Positions 25,262-38,400 are shown, counted from the first letter of the stretch. The stretch: DNA of 64,000 nucleotides from Paragonimus westermani (GCA_008508345.1 QNGE01002683.1:1-64000); one strand, 5' to 3'. Translations and numbers: made by a program. The notes: generated by a model from the letters alone, not told the origin.

Positions 25262-25470
25262 GACATTTGCTAGATGGGATATATAATATGAACGTGCAAA
25301 CCAATCCATTCATCCCGGATGCACATAAGTTGAAAATTGGTTGAAGAGGAACGAATGGAAGAACTACAGATGGTATGAATGCAAATATGTCATTGATTGC
25401 AGCGGCTCGATCCATAAAACCTTCTGATCAGGCTCAAGGTCGTCGTGACGATGAACATGAAGAGGAATAG
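25262..25470 (+). other. Possible degenerate coding stretch, unrecognised
   Basis: One plus-strand frame reads RHLLDGIYNMNVQTNPFI, then a single in-frame TGA, then a hydrophilic stretch ending in a run of acidic residues (RRDDEHEEE) before a TAG. The composition looks protein-like, but no family was recognised and the internal stop argues for a pseudogene or chance. It lies downstream, on the opposite strand, of the laminin-G exon at 25992-26172. Confidence 0.2.
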
Positions 25471-25991
25471 TATGGATGGATGCATACAGAATCTTGACAT
25501 CGTCAATCGTTCCAAGCAAACTGGCCCCAGGCATTCGCATTTATGTAGACTAGATATCTAGGATTAAACTGTGTCACACTAATCAGCACCTAACATATCA
25601 CACCGAGAAGGGTGTGACAAGTTGTCTCAAGTGAAAAATATGTGACCTATAGACTACGACCAACATAAGTGTTTAACGCACGTGTCCTCCATCCACTTTG
25701 ATCTATCGGTGTTTCTCGCTCAACCCACTAGTCCCATATTTAAATATCTTTAGTAATTCTTGTTTGGGATCGAAGAAACAACATGAAAAGTGAGTATCCA
25801 CCGACTTTCGCCTTCTCTTCGTACCCATTCCATCAAAAAGCTGACACGGACCCGAAAGCCTAGTTCCACCGGAGATCGCCCGCTTGTTTGCTCACTAAAT
25901 GAATAGTTTACGGCAGTGCACATAATATGAGCATTTTGCGGAAGGCATTACAAATGAATTCTGGTTTCAGAATGCAGCTGAACAATCTTAC

Positions 25992-26172
25992 CTATAGAGT
26001 TCAATACAAAAATAATCCAACTGGCTGGAATCACCATATAGTAGAAGTCCATTAACTTCACGAGTGCGGAACCGAAACCGAACCTCATCTCGATCAGTTT
26101 GCGTGGAGCGTCCAGGCAAGTCCAGCCTAAGATCGATCCAACTTGTTCCATCAAAATTGGCGACAAAAGGAC
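25992..26172 (-). CDS. CNTNAP-like: Exon: start of laminin-G domain 1
   Basis: The acceptor is CTTAATTAG above 26172 and the donor is GTAAGA below 25992, leaving two bases. Encodes PFVANFDGTSWIDLRLDL, then VRFRFRTREVNGLLLYGDSS, then LDYFCIELY. These are the first four strands of a laminin-G/LNS domain (FRT--NGLLLY-- and the D-F-IEL strand), joined straight to the discoidin domain as in CNTNAP proteins. The second half of the domain must be on another exon, which I could not find. Confidence 0.92.
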
Positions 26173-26883
26173 CTAATTAAGAAAAATAAACGTGCCCAAC
26201 AAGTACCTACGATATTCACACCCAAACAACTCCATTCGCAATGCGATCAAATTATACCAACGCTGCGGATTGAGACGGATGTAACGAGCGACGATCGCAT
26301 AGGTGAAATTGTTAATTTTTACACCGTTGTCATCCGTATTCCCGTCAAAGAGCTAAAAGACGAAGATGGGGGGCTTCGTAAAGGCAGCTTACCATAGGTT
26401 GACCCAGATTGTCTTTAATGATCGACCAATACACAGGAACATCTGAATCCGTGTACAGTACATGGTAATCCTGGACCCACTGTTGTGCGCCTTGTTTACC
26501 TTGAGTAGCAATGCTGGTAACCACTTTTCTGGTCTTCAAATCAATTTGAATCCACTGCTGATCGTCCTGATCCAAAGCAACCCAAGCACCAGCTCCCTCT
26601 ATAAAGATACACGGAAGCTTTTATAAAACCAGATCATCTGTATTCAGAAACATGTACAATCAGGAAGCAAAACTCACGGAGTGAATAGTCGTATAAATAA
26701 GCTAAAACGAAGGATAAACAACTCAGCCCAAACCACATAAGTTACCATCCGCAATATGCAACCTGCCGTAATAAGGCATTGTTTGATCGGAAAATGAAGA
26801 TGATGCTGTGACCTGATCATCTTTTATACCATTGAATCTATCTGTCATTCCAAGCGGCACGAAGGGGAAGAAGTCACATGTTT
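25992..26883 (-). CDS. CNTNAP-like: CNTNAP/neurexin-IV-like gene, 5' part (discoidin + laminin-G 1, four exons)
   Basis: Four minus-strand exons (26883-26746, 26598-26393, 26352-26211, 26172-25992) join in frame through GT-AG introns of 147, 40 and 38 bp. They encode an F5/8 type C (discoidin) domain followed directly by the start of laminin-G domain 1. This is the order at the N-terminus of CNTNAP/Caspr and Drosophila neurexin-IV, which are transmembrane adhesion receptors at septate-type junctions and axon-glia contacts. A signal-peptide exon should lie above 26883 and was not found. The exons for the rest of laminin-G 1 and everything after it were not found between 25992 and 1. Tiny introns here contrast with multi-kb introns in the 3'-half gene. 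Whether this is a second gene or a displaced part of the same gene is open. Confidence 0.88.
26211..26352 (-). CDS. CNTNAP-like: Exon: discoidin domain, end
   Basis: The acceptor is CTTTTAG above 26352. The donor is GTAGGT below 26211, leaving one base. Encodes FDGNTDDNGVKINNF and then IVARYIRLNPQRWYN and ALRMELFGC: the ARYIR-P block and the terminal RMEL-GC that closes the domain with its second cysteine. The domain is complete across three exons. Confidence 0.93.
26393..26598 (-). CDS. CNTNAP-like: Exon: discoidin domain, core
   Basis: Begins with two bases completing a split codon and ends at a codon boundary before GTAAGC. Encodes GAWVALDQDDQQWIQIDL and then SIATQGKQGAQQWVQDYHVL. These match the W-IQIDL and IATQG-WV--Y blocks that define discoidin domains of CNTNAP and neurexin-IV proteins. 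There are no stops, and the intron above it is only 147 bp. Confidence 0.93.
26746..26883 (-). CDS. CNTNAP-like: Exon: discoidin domain, first part
   Basis: The acceptor is TTTGTTTCAG just above 26883. The donor is GTAACT below 26746, leaving one base. The exon encodes the domain's opening cysteine (TCDFFPFVPLGM) and the strongly conserved run QVTASSSFSD followed by YYGRLH, which matches the first strands of F5/8C domains. The entry phase is 1, so a coding exon, presumably with the signal peptide, must precede it. Confidence 0.9.
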
Positions 26884-29800
26884 CTGAAACAAAAAAAGAA
26901 AGAAAGTTATAACAGTTTTTACTCGAATTAATGTGAATGAGGCCGAAATTACAATGTAAGAGGTATGCTCAAGCAGCACTCCGCCGGTTTGCTTCCGTTA
27001 CACACACGAACATATGCGCGAAGGGGNGGACCGAACAGATTACGTAATCATGACCAGTATCTTAATAGTCACCAATAATTTGTATCATTGATCTTATCCT
27101 TCTGAAACTGATAATGAGCCGTTCGATCCCTTACTGTACCTTTTCTCACACATGATTTATTCATATAAATGTGTTGTAATTAGCCTGATGATGAATCACC
27201 GACAAGAAGCTTGTTCGCTACACGTTCCTCCTAATGTCTAAACCGGGTATTTTCACACAACCTGGTTTTAGTCGAAATCTGCTTTATCATCTACCTGGGT
27301 TTGTGAACACCAGCTGGGTACTGGAATGACTGAATAAACTTTCTCTGCTCACATAAGGTGGGTTTAAGTATTCGGATGGCGGTTGTCCCGCTGGTGACCA
27401 ACGTATTCTGACGAACCAATTTTGATCGAATTAGTGGAACTCCATACGGAACACTAAGTAAACGGACTGCTTTGACGGGAAGAACGCAGCATGGCAGCAC
27501 TCACAACGACACTCGCTGTAGATTTTTTTCGTTTGTGCATGATCCCTGTTGAACGATACTTTCTAGACAAATTCCAATTCTTAAGACCTAATTAATTTGC
27601 CGAGCAGCCGAAAACAGACGGGTTATTCACAGTAGATGTGTTATGGACAGGCAGTTTATCCTTCAGGGTTAGAGTGTTCAACAGAGAACTGGTGAACAAA
27701 ATTGTCGGCCTGGTCGCGTTTAAAATTCTATCAAGAGATCCACTTAGACGGCCGGTTGCTGATTCAATCAAGTTACCCCCTTTGAATGACACTCGCGTGA
27801 AAATAAACTTCTCGTCAACCGCCTGAATTTCTATTGATAACTGAACGCCTTACACATGCTTGAGTGCAGACTTATCTAACTAGCCATTCACGTACTTTTT
27901 ACAAACTGTAAATTTCGATCTAAATCACCTGCTGAACAGATCCTCATAACACTGTACACCAATCGCTCGTTGTATTGAAGTTCACTGAGTATTTTCGAAC
28001 GAGCTACGGGAGTTGCACATTGATTGAACTAACTGGTTTACCTCAAACACTTACAGTGAAGTCAACCGTTTTTGTTAAAATGAATTGACATTCAGCGCGA
28101 TACATCTGACTCGAAAAAAAAACAACCATGTACTGCCTTGTCACTGCTACTGAATGCATGCACTCCACTTCGTTTATACCGAGTATTCTCGACAATCACG
28201 CTCTTCGTGTTTTCAGTGCCGATATGAAGGTGGCAGTAACATTCAATTCAAAAGACTACGGGTGAAGATTAAAAATACAATGCTAGAAAACACATATGTA
28301 TAATCAGAATGATGCACCAATTTCAGTCGGTGGCAGATGAACATGTACCTGATATTTACTAGATCAATGACAATACCTTCATTCAATCTGACTTAAACTG
28401 TAGCTATGAACATCACCGGTTTGGTATTCTTGGTGCTTTAGTTCAGCTGTCATCAATGTTTCAAGATGACAGATTCTTCATTTTAGACAGGATAAATTTT
28501 CACAGGAATTTTTAAAACACGAGTGTTGAAAGTTTTGTTACGCCTTCTACTGCGTCTTTGCTGTTCGCAAAAATGATGAACTATGTGCTTGGATTTCGAA
28601 TGCCGAATCCAACGCAACTGATATACTGTAGCTTGAACACAGTCACAGATGTGTTATCTGCTTGTTGTTTTGACACCGTCTGCGCTTTTCCAAACACATG
28701 ACAACGAGTGGAACTTCCGCTTGTTATGTACGGAATTACTTCCTCTCCATGGTTGTGTACAATACAGTTTGCAAATTTTTTAGATTTCAAAATTATAAGT
28801 TCTACAATATTTGTTACAGTGAAGTTGGAAAGTATTCGCTACTTTAAGCTATTCGTAATTTACACTTGCACTACCTGAATGGACTATTACATTTGGAAGA
28901 AAGTTTAACTGTCACATTTCCCGAAATGTGAGTGCATTGTTGCACACCTCCAGTAGCCCAGAATTACTCTGCACCTTCCAGTCTAGACCGAGATGTGAAA
29001 ATGCACTACTCTTTATTCGAACTGATAATGCGTAAGTATAATTTCACAGCAGCTCGATGTAAAGTAGACACTGTTCATTTTTATACCAGACACAACTTCT
29101 CTATACTTTCGCATCCGTGAGCAATTTTAACGAATGTAAAGCTAACCTGTGGATTATTTTGCCACGTGTGTAAGAAATACATTATTTTGGTCAGTTGACC
29201 ATCAGCTTTCAAAATGCTCTCCCTGTATACTCATTTTTAGAGTTTTGAGCTATATAGTGTAAAATGACAGCCACTAGGTGAATCTACTTCAAAAATTAAG
29301 GATACGTGACAAGTGATAATCGACGGGAATGTGCAAATTCACACATGATGTTGTTGCCTAACAGTTCGCTGCCATGGTCATCACACTTGTCAAACTAAAT
29401 AAAGTGATTACTCAAAACAGTTTCCATTCCCATGAAAGTCGTTGAAGCAATCCAGTTACTTATAGTGAAGGCCATCTGTTAAGTTAGCTACCTCTGAACT
29501 TGAACTATGTTGGTGGTCAGTGTAAGTTCTCTTAAACTGTGTTGTTAGACTGATTACAGAGATTCCAGTACTAATGAAAAGGAACTTTGCAGTAGGTGGC
29601 GGTATTCAGTAATCGTTTAACCGCATCGCGGTATAATGGCTTAGATCTCCCGTTTCGCAATAAACTAAAGTCTGATATCTGCCAGCTGGTCAGAGGCAGA
29701 TGTGGCTAAATGTTCCAACGCAATAACCTGGTTTTGTCTAGTGTTAGGTTAATGGCTTGTAGTCTATCGTCTCAGTAGAACACGGATCAAGTTTTAGGTC

Positions 29801-31480
29801 CCATTCACTGTAGGGATATCTATTGATATGCCATAGTCAGATCGAAATCCGAGTTGCATGATACTTCTTCAAAGGGATTTGCTGACATACTTGTCGGAAT
29901 GGCATCCTGTGATTTCTTATGAAGAATATTCAACAAAATTCAACAAACCATGGATCGACAGCATACTTAAACTGCCAAACTATTCCGGTAAACAAAGCAT
30001 TGTTACAAAATATTTGTTTATTGGATACAACCGAACGATCAGGCTAGCCACTCGTACCAAACAATCTTGAACATGTACTGTATACACAGAAAGGTTGACT
30101 AAGCGGTGCGCTGTTTTCCGGACCACTACCTCTTTGCCGTTAGTGAACCGGTCGGTCTGCATCATTCTATACCACGGGTCGATAAGCTGATACCTGAGCT
30201 GTTCTTTCAATCTCAACCTAGTTGGTCTGCTTCATCTTGAATGCACGCACAAGCTGATTCGTGGACCGCTGTCAACAGCGTAACTCGTACAACAATAATT
30301 GATCTGAGTGTCATTTTGGGTATTAACTTCTGTGAGCACTGCGTGGGTGTGCATTAGACTTCACGGTGATGTGTCGCTTGAGTTCTTATTGCAGGGACGT
30401 GAAGGCAGGGGGCGGGCGCAGAAGTGGTCTGATTACACAGACACAAATTGATGAGATTGGCCGAAAAGCAAAGTGATGCTGACGTTAATTTCCAAGGTCT
30501 ATATGAATACACAGTACCCCAAGTGGACCAACGTGTCCAGAACTATCCATCTCAGTTAGATCTCGGTCGTCACAGGCGTTAAAGTACAAATCGCTCAACT
30601 TCGAAGGAATTCATCCAGCGCAAACAGATGTCGGAAACTCATGGGTAATTTTAACGTTTCAGTATGTACCAGCGAATTACGATCGCCTTTTTGATTGTCC
30701 ATTCGCATTTCTTGTGTTGGGAATTTTTAATTAAAAATCCACGACAAGAGATGCGTTTGGGTATCACAAATGCGACCACGAGACGTCATGCAAATCTGTT
30801 GATTATCATAGGACATCCATGTATAACTTTGTGGAACACATTTCAGACGTTTCATGTGAGTGCTACAGATTTTTAGAATACGGGCAATGTGAATCTGCTA
30901 TTTTACGGATATCGTTTGGCTGTTTGTAGAAAGTAGTATATGCGTCAAACGTACTTCGAATAGCATCTACATACAGGAAAGTGTGGGTCTTAAGTACAAG
31001 TTTCTCAGAGCAACATGCCCTGTTGGAAGTGTTTATTCTTGAAGGCAACTTCCAATATCAACTCACAACTATGGAGTATAGGAAGAATCCTATGTACACA
31101 CTGCAAGATTTCGTCAAACTGGAGTGATTAAAAAGATAAACGAAGATTTACTTTGAATTGTTTGCTGAAATTATCAATCAACCTTTAGGTGCAGAAATTT
31201 CATTTGTGTTAGTCACGTCCACACCATTTTTGAACAACTCAGTTTACTGCCGTTCCTATTGCAGACTCACCAAAATTTTGAATGATTCGTTAATCCCTTG
31301 GCCCAAATCGCTTAGCTGAATCGCACCCGAACGATCTATGATGGATATTTTATGCACACTGTTCATTTTACATGACAAAAATAAACAGAGAAGCATATTT
31401 ACTCAGTCCACATTGATTGTTAATCCACAAGTTGGTTCATGTAAATTCACCAAGTTTTCCAAATTAAATTGCACATAAGC
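26884..31480. other. Upstream region of the 5'-half gene, no exon recognised
   Basis: Should contain the promoter and signal-peptide exon of the discoidin gene, either as intron or as 5' flank. I found no leader-like exon with a fitting phase-1 donor. A single ambiguous base lies at 27027. The remaining frames are short and unsupported. Confidence 0.4.
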
Positions 31481-31695
31481 GAGAGTGGTTGAGCGTTCAA
31501 ATTCGATAATTTGGTANCATGATTGGAATGGCCCGAGTTCAAATCCCGGCCGTGGCAAGGATATGCACTACTGACGAGCTCTAATGAGAGCGAGACTCGA
31601 GTCTAGTACTTCTTTTCGAAAGAGGCCGGCTGGAAAGTCTGTCTGAATGCGAAGACTGCGAACAGATGTGAGTGATGGTCGACTTGAACATAAGA
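31481..31695 (+). repeat. Hammerhead SINE copy with internal gap and an N
   Basis: Matches the family from GAGAGTGGTTGAGCGTTC through the B box (GAGTTCAAATCCC) to the GTGAGTGATGG block. Relative to the copy at 50.2 kb, about 45 bp including the whole A box are replaced by AN at 31516-31517. Ribozyme block 31565-31610: CTGACGA and five-pair stem II (GCTCT with AGAGC, AATG loop) are intact, but GAAA reads GAGA, and stem I has one mismatch. The N may mark an assembly join rather than a real deletion. Confidence 0.9.
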
Positions 31696-34615
31696 ACCAA
31701 TTAAATTTCTCTTGTAAAGCGGTAAATCTAACCAGGTTTGAGCGTTAAATTTATTAACTGACTGCACGTGAAGACGTCATATTTTGCCTATAAAACTTGG
31801 GTCGAATTAGTCAACAATATAGTATATTAGTCTTTATTCTTTGTAATTGGCACCAAAAATCTACAGCGAACATATGTAAAAGTTGAGTAACGCTCACACC
31901 GAATTTTTGTTTGTTCATTAAAACTGAAATAAAGTGTCGTCTGAATGCATCTTGACTCTGAGGTAATATAAGTTGCCGTTAACCTCGAGCAACCAAATGA
32001 GTGTACTGATAAAACAAGAACAAATGAAGGCGTACTGAGGTTCTTGAAAACTCGAGAACTAACTTTTCACAGAAGGACAGGTAATTCCCTGAACTAGTAA
32101 AAACCCGAATAAATTCATATGACCCTCGTTTTACGGGTGAACATGGGGCAGTTTTCTTGCGTGCATAGTGTGGTGACATAATCGAAGGGGATTAAATGTT
32201 GTGTTTGTTCTTTGCTGCTATCATGTACCCTTTACAAGACTTCGATTCCCTATCGTGAGGACCATTTGCTTGGTTTGAATGGGTTATACAAAGGATTTGA
32301 TAGCAACAAGGTGATAATTGAACCTGGATGACAAGTATACATGATTTTACAGTTGCAGACGTTAAATAGCAGGCTATCGTTTATAGACCATTGTTTAACA
32401 TAGCTCACTATTTTCCATAGGATTTACAAATCATCTTGTCTCTCTACAACTCGCCAAATTTGTTATCGGCGTACGGTATCATTGGTGCCTTGAAAATGGA
32501 AGATAATCCAACACCAAATGGAATGAACAGCAGAGGACCTGCAATGGGTCCCTACGGAATATCGTTACTGGCAGCAAATCAGATTGTAGAAGAGCACTGC
32601 TTCGGCACTCGAGAAAACGGTCACAGAAGCAAAGCCGTTTAAGTTAAGCAGATTAAATTGTGGAAAAGTCATCTTACGTAATCAGCCTGTGCCCAATACT
32701 TAAAAGCAATCAAGTTGTTTGTGGTAAACGAATATTTTCTAAATCATGCTGCACTTCATTAATGAACCCAAGGTCTGTAACCCTAGTCGAAAAATGTCAG
32801 TCTTCTACCTCGACAGTTGTCATTAACTTCCGTTTGGTGTTTTCTGTATCTACATTTGGAACTAGATGTAGTTGTGAACTAATTCCGGAATTTGGACAAG
32901 TGGCCACGGATCGAGCGAAGTGTACCGTTTGAGGCCTCTTATTAAGTGGCAGCAAGATGTTTCAGGGAAAATAAACACGTCAACTATGTGTCGATGGGTT
33001 GTTCATCAATACTTGTCCCGATTTCAGTCCACTTTGTGATGTCGAGGTTTGGTGAACTTCAGTCCGGTGGTCCCTTATATATGCGTAAACCTTGTTCGAT
33101 GTATAGTTACACGCAATCGTCTACTGCCTATGACGGTAAGGTTATCATCCATACACAGCTGCACACAATGACTCGAAAGTACAAAAAAACGATATTTTAC
33201 TTCACTTTTTGGCTAAACTGGACTTGCTGGTGGTAACATGCGTTCAAAGGCGATCTGATTTAGATTGGTAACACACAACCCGCGGTCCCCAAAGAGAACA
33301 ACACACTCGCCAGCCTATCAGTCAGAATTACTCAGCGTTTGCGGAATTTGTCTGGTCCGTAGATCTAACGTAGACAACATTCACATCTATAAGTGTTTTC
33401 AGGTGGCACCAGTCCTTCGCAAAACCAAAATAAAGGACAATTAACGAGTAATGCTGACATTTGCATTAAGATGATGCTCTCTATCTGTCCTCAGTCACGT
33501 TGTCGCCCAATGTTGACGGGCGTTCAAATCGTAAGCAGTATGAAGCTCCACACTGATTGGTTCTATTTAGGACTGCATGACGTTATTGCTGTCCAAATGA
33601 AGGAAATGCTATGGGTAGATTGTTCATTGTTAGTTTGATCAAATAACAACACATTATGATTCCGCAAAGTGGGCTCCATAAGGGAAGACATGATTTCAAA
33701 GGATATTGATAATATGGATGTCGATAAAAGGAGAGCATTGATTTACGAAAAAGGAAGCTGCGACTTATTTTAAGTGACGATAACCTTCAAGCTGGTGAGT
33801 CGATGCGATTGATTCAAGTGCAGCCACAACACCGATCCTTGGGAATTTGTGTAGCTGTCTGTTCACAAGCTAAGGTTTATGAAGTTAAGGGGGTGATCAG
33901 TGAAAGCAAACTTGTAAATGGATGTGGCCAACTGTCAACACACAAACGTGAACTACGTCCGTCGTGCTGAAGAAGGTTGCTGAACCCTGAAGTGGTTGGT
34001 CAGAAATAGAGCCAAATGAGAAATAGAACAAACTAGACATCTTTATACGTTGGAAATGAGCATAATATTGCAACAAAATACACCAGCACTTCTGAGGCAA
34101 TTACAACCCGATCATGCTTTGGTAATCTCTTAACATGGTAAGCTTCGGTAATTTTGATGAACTCCGGATTTTCACAAAACCATCAACGAATTTGATACAA
34201 ATATGGAACTCGGTAACTCATTAACGTCAATGGCGTTGGAATGCAAAAGGAATGAATTGTTGAACTCACCGTGGTGAGGTAACACTCCATAGTAAACGAT
34301 GTTCCATGAAGTTAGAACTCGGATGTATATTCTCGGCTTGTGTGGGTTGTCAATATCGTTATTTCTACTCACGAATTCCCTAACCTAGGCATTGTCACTA
34401 AACCTATCGAATGAAGTTACCAGCAATGGAGAGGTCCTAATTAATGTTAGCAAGACAAATTGTACCGCTTGATTGCAAATACATTGCATTTATGGTCCGG
34501 GTTTCGATTTTCAACCAGAAGATGAATCGCAGACGAGGAATGCACAGCTTTGTTCTGCGTATACTGCTACACGTAGAACACTGGAGTCGAGCATGTTAAC
34601 CACGTGATCAGATGG
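31696..34615. other. Downstream flank of the 3'-half gene, no gene recognised
   Basis: Several plus-strand frames of 65-96 codons occur (for example 32436-32642 and 32946-33236), without family similarity or splice support. Nothing convincing was seen. Confidence 0.35.
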
Positions 34616-34621
34616 TTTATT
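34616..34621 (-). terminator. Candidate polyadenylation signal AATAAA
   Basis: The first AATAAA hexamer I see downstream of the stop codon at 35279, which would give a 3' UTR of about 660 bp for the CNTNAP-like gene. A single hexamer in AT-rich DNA is weak evidence, and a variant signal closer to the stop is possible. Confidence 0.3.
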
Positions 34622-35278
34622 AAGCGGGTCTCCCATCCCAACCAGGCCGGCTCAGTAGTAGAACAGGGAAGCTGCTGAACGGCGTATCATGGTCGTACCT
34701 GGCACATTTGCAAGACTTCTGGTGTAATGAAGTAAATACATTTTATCTACTGAGCAGGGGGATTTTAGGTAGAAGCAATACGCCAACAAAAACTGGTCAC
34801 AAGTGAAAACATGGCGATTTATCCTATTAACTAACGCCTGTGGGTCCAAAATGTGTTCATTCAGGCTTCGGAACAATAACCATCGTACAGGTGATGTCAT
34901 GAGTGTACCATTATGATGAGTAGTTCGAAAGTGTAAACACACGCGTTTCCTCATCCCGTTAATTAACGCGTTGTAAAAGTGTGTGATAAATGTGATATAT
35001 TCGGCTTAATGATAAGCCACCGAAAACGAGCGTGTTAGCAAAGCCGGCCTCACAATTATTCTGGGAATTTTTACACAAAATCCCAGACAGGTGAGCCACA
35101 GGTGATGCCAAATTTTTGGGAAAATGCCCATCAATGAGAAATACTGCTGTACAATAAGATCACAATGACAGCATTAAAAAGCCTGATACGGTGGCACGGC
35201 AGCAGAATATTAAGCTGGAACCAAAACGAGGCAGAAACGTCTACAAGTTTGAACAGGGACAGCCTTGCCCATCGGTTG

Positions 35279-35469
35279 TTACAACCACCATTCCTTGCCA
35301 TCTACTTCCGGTTGACCCGTGCGACCGAACTGAATGGCCATATCGGCAGTTTTTACACGTGACGCATCCTTGGCCTCTTTCGTTTCGTAATCTCCGCGCT
35401 CGATGGTAAAATGGCGACAGAACAATACAAGGGCAACCACGGTCAGAATGAGCAGTATTCCGGTAACCA
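35279..35469 (-). CDS. CNTNAP-like: Exon: transmembrane helix and cytoplasmic tail, stop codon
   Basis: The acceptor is a T-run ending CCACAG above 35469. It encodes VVTGILLILTVVALVLFC (single helix), a basic juxtamembrane turn RHFTIERGDYETKEAK that corresponds to the protein 4.1/FERM-binding segment of Caspr proteins (R-HKG-YHTNEAKG in vertebrates), a short spacer, and a C-terminus GKEWWL followed by TAA at 35281-35279. The last residues fit a hydrophobic PDZ ligand, as in the family's EWLI and EIFI ends. Confidence 0.95.
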
Positions 35470-38400
35470 CTGTGGAAAAAAAACAATGAGCTGCATGAGA
35501 AATAACGTCCAACAGGTCTGTACGTAAGAAAATGTATATTTTGGATTCGCCATCAGAAAACGCGGCACTTGCAAATTGAAAGGCGGAAAAACTCCACCAA
35601 ACTCTTCTTAGTAAAACAAAATACTACGTCCACACAATTATACTTCAAGAACTTCCCGCGTCCTTAGAAGGAGAGAACGTTTATCTGCAAGTTCCTGTCA
35701 AGTGGTTGGTCCAAAGGGTAATTCGTGTTGGGTGACATAAAAAGTAGATGATAGCAGATGGAAGAAAAGTTGGACAAACATAGTGACATGCAACCATACC
35801 AGACGGAAATACTGAAGTAACCGTCTGTCAGATGTACACATTCAATGACTTGTGTGAGCGGATTGCGAGAACGGTTAAGATAAGTAAGGGTCGGTTAAAA
35901 TGTGTGCCGATCACGTAGAATTATAAAGTTCTCCAGCAGTTAAACCGTGGCCAAATAGTTGACCGTGTGCTCCAGCGTAAGCAGACCCTGAGCGTGAAAT
36001 TACTCAGGAGCTCGTTCTCTACATTACTCAGGTTGCGGGACTGAACCTCCGGGTGTTTATCCATGGTTAGTGGACAGAGACACGATAGTGGTTAGCATGG
36101 TTTCTGCAGAAGCGTTTGTAAGAATCAGACATTCTCCACAGTGTTTTCAGTGTTTTGGGTCTCCGGATAGCGGAAGACCGGGAAGTTAATAATACTGCAG
36201 GTTAAGCATCTCTGAACACTTCTCGTAACTGTCAATACTTTCTGAATGCAGGCTCGTATGTAGAGCATTTCCGGAGGTGACCATATTTTAAATCTGACTA
36301 GAGAGCTTTTCAAGAGCACACATTATTAACATCGCAAAGCCAAACTATGAGTTGTATGTCAATCTCAAGCAACTCCACAAACTTAAACAAATAAATAAGC
36401 GAAATGCATACGTGGGAGCGATTTTTGGGGGCAATGATCTCAGGCTGACCGAATAGAGCGATCAGTTCTTTTTAAATACCACGTTCACCGACGCAAACGG
36501 TGTACCGAGGAGTGGTGGATATACTGTTTCACCAGATTCAAAGAAACTTTGTGATATAGGTTGTAAATGACGAAGCGATGAATAACGTAAGAATATAAAC
36601 TTTCGGAGAATATGGGGCTAACATTCTGAAGAATTTAAGCGATCAACTTCGTTTATGCACGTCTGCTGTACGGATTTTACTGCAAACAGAAAATGGTAAA
36701 TTTGCTACCGATACCTAACGAGGATCTGCACTAGCTGATATCCTCATGGGCTACCTTGACCAACAGATCAAAACAAGTATTCAATAAACAGAAGTTTACG
36801 AACGATAGGTAGATATATGTATACTATTCAAATGGGAATTTCAGATGAAATGTCTGCACGATCAACCGATGTGTTGTAAAAAAACCATAGGGTTTCCGGT
36901 ATCATATGGAAATGGTAAAAACAAATAGCGTTCACGGAATTGAATTCGTACGGAAATGCAAATGGTCTGTTGTCTAGTGGCATCCATCGGAATAAAAATT
37001 GGTTCATAAAAGCTTACATTTCAACAGTTTCTATTCAATCTTCTATGAAGGTGACTTCATTTGCACACAGATTTACTGAACACATAAAATGGTTTACAAC
37101 TAACAAATCTGAGAAAGAACAACCGCTTCAGAGTTCAGCTGGTGAAGCGAACCAGCTAACAGTGTGTGCACCTGGAACTGACATAATTGAAAAGGTCATC
37201 AGGAAGCGCTAACATGAGACGGCTTACGCAATCGGTGATGCCAACAATTTTCAGGATATCTATCGCCCGAAAAGAAATCACACTGTGAGGGTCGCCCACA
37301 TCGTTACCCCTCATCCGATAAACAATGTCGTGTACATACGAAAACATGTTATCACTGATCTACCTTATTCCAGACGTCAAAGTCCACATAACTCTTCCTC
37401 CTAATAGCCTATCATGATTGTTTAAACTCTGCGTATGAACCAACGTATCCAGTTCAAGTCAACTTATCTAAGAATACGGTTCAAGCTCATGTTTTCTACA
37501 GCAGTTGGTGGGCTTGCCGGCCTAGTTGGCTGTAGAAACAGACAAGAAGCTAACGAAATAGGCAAGCATACAACATCATGTGTTTTCTGGCCGATCGTTA
37601 CACAGTTTAAACATGTGTAAGAGTCGTCGATGTTTTGTGTTGTCTTGTGTGACCAACAATCACTTGAAATCGGATGAAGGTGACAACCAACGCAAATCGT
37701 TAAAATAGCAAATTTGGCTCCGGATCCTCGGGCAACGGAACACTGAAGGTCATTTGTGTACTATTAAAAGCATTTTAAAAATGAAAAATATCACGCCTTA
37801 CAAATGACCAGTTTGAAGCTAGCGCTCCAAAGAAGATCCTCTTGACGGGTTTGAGTTAACTCTTCCATGGAAGTTTTGTGTTATGCGGTGAGGTGAACTT
37901 TCCGCTATGTAGCCAAATAGGTCAACCTATAAGCGTTACATAGGTGAGCAACCTCACGATATCCACCCGCATATTCACAGCATAAATAACGAACAAACAT
38001 TAATAAGAGTAAACTAAGTACAACATGAATGAAAGTGTGCTTGAGAATGTGCTTGTGTGGTTTGCATTCAATCTCTCAGTTGTAAGCTGCGTGTATTGTG
38101 TACCGCGTGTAGAGTTGATGAAACGCACCTCCAGCAACGACGCGTCTTTCACGCTCCTTATCGTCAGTTTGAGCAGGTGGCGTGATGTTAGGCGGAATGG
38201 CCGGCGATGGTCGTATTTCTAATGGCTCCGGTTCTGGAAGTATTTCGATGAAGCCGCATAAATCTTCTCGGATGGAATCTGAGTAATTATTTTCGGCAGA
38301 AGAAATGCCAAACGTTATTCAGGAAGATTAGCGTTTTCGCATAACGGTCATTAGGAATTAGCAATCGTTTAGAGTATCTTGTTATTTAAGTATGCTTTGA

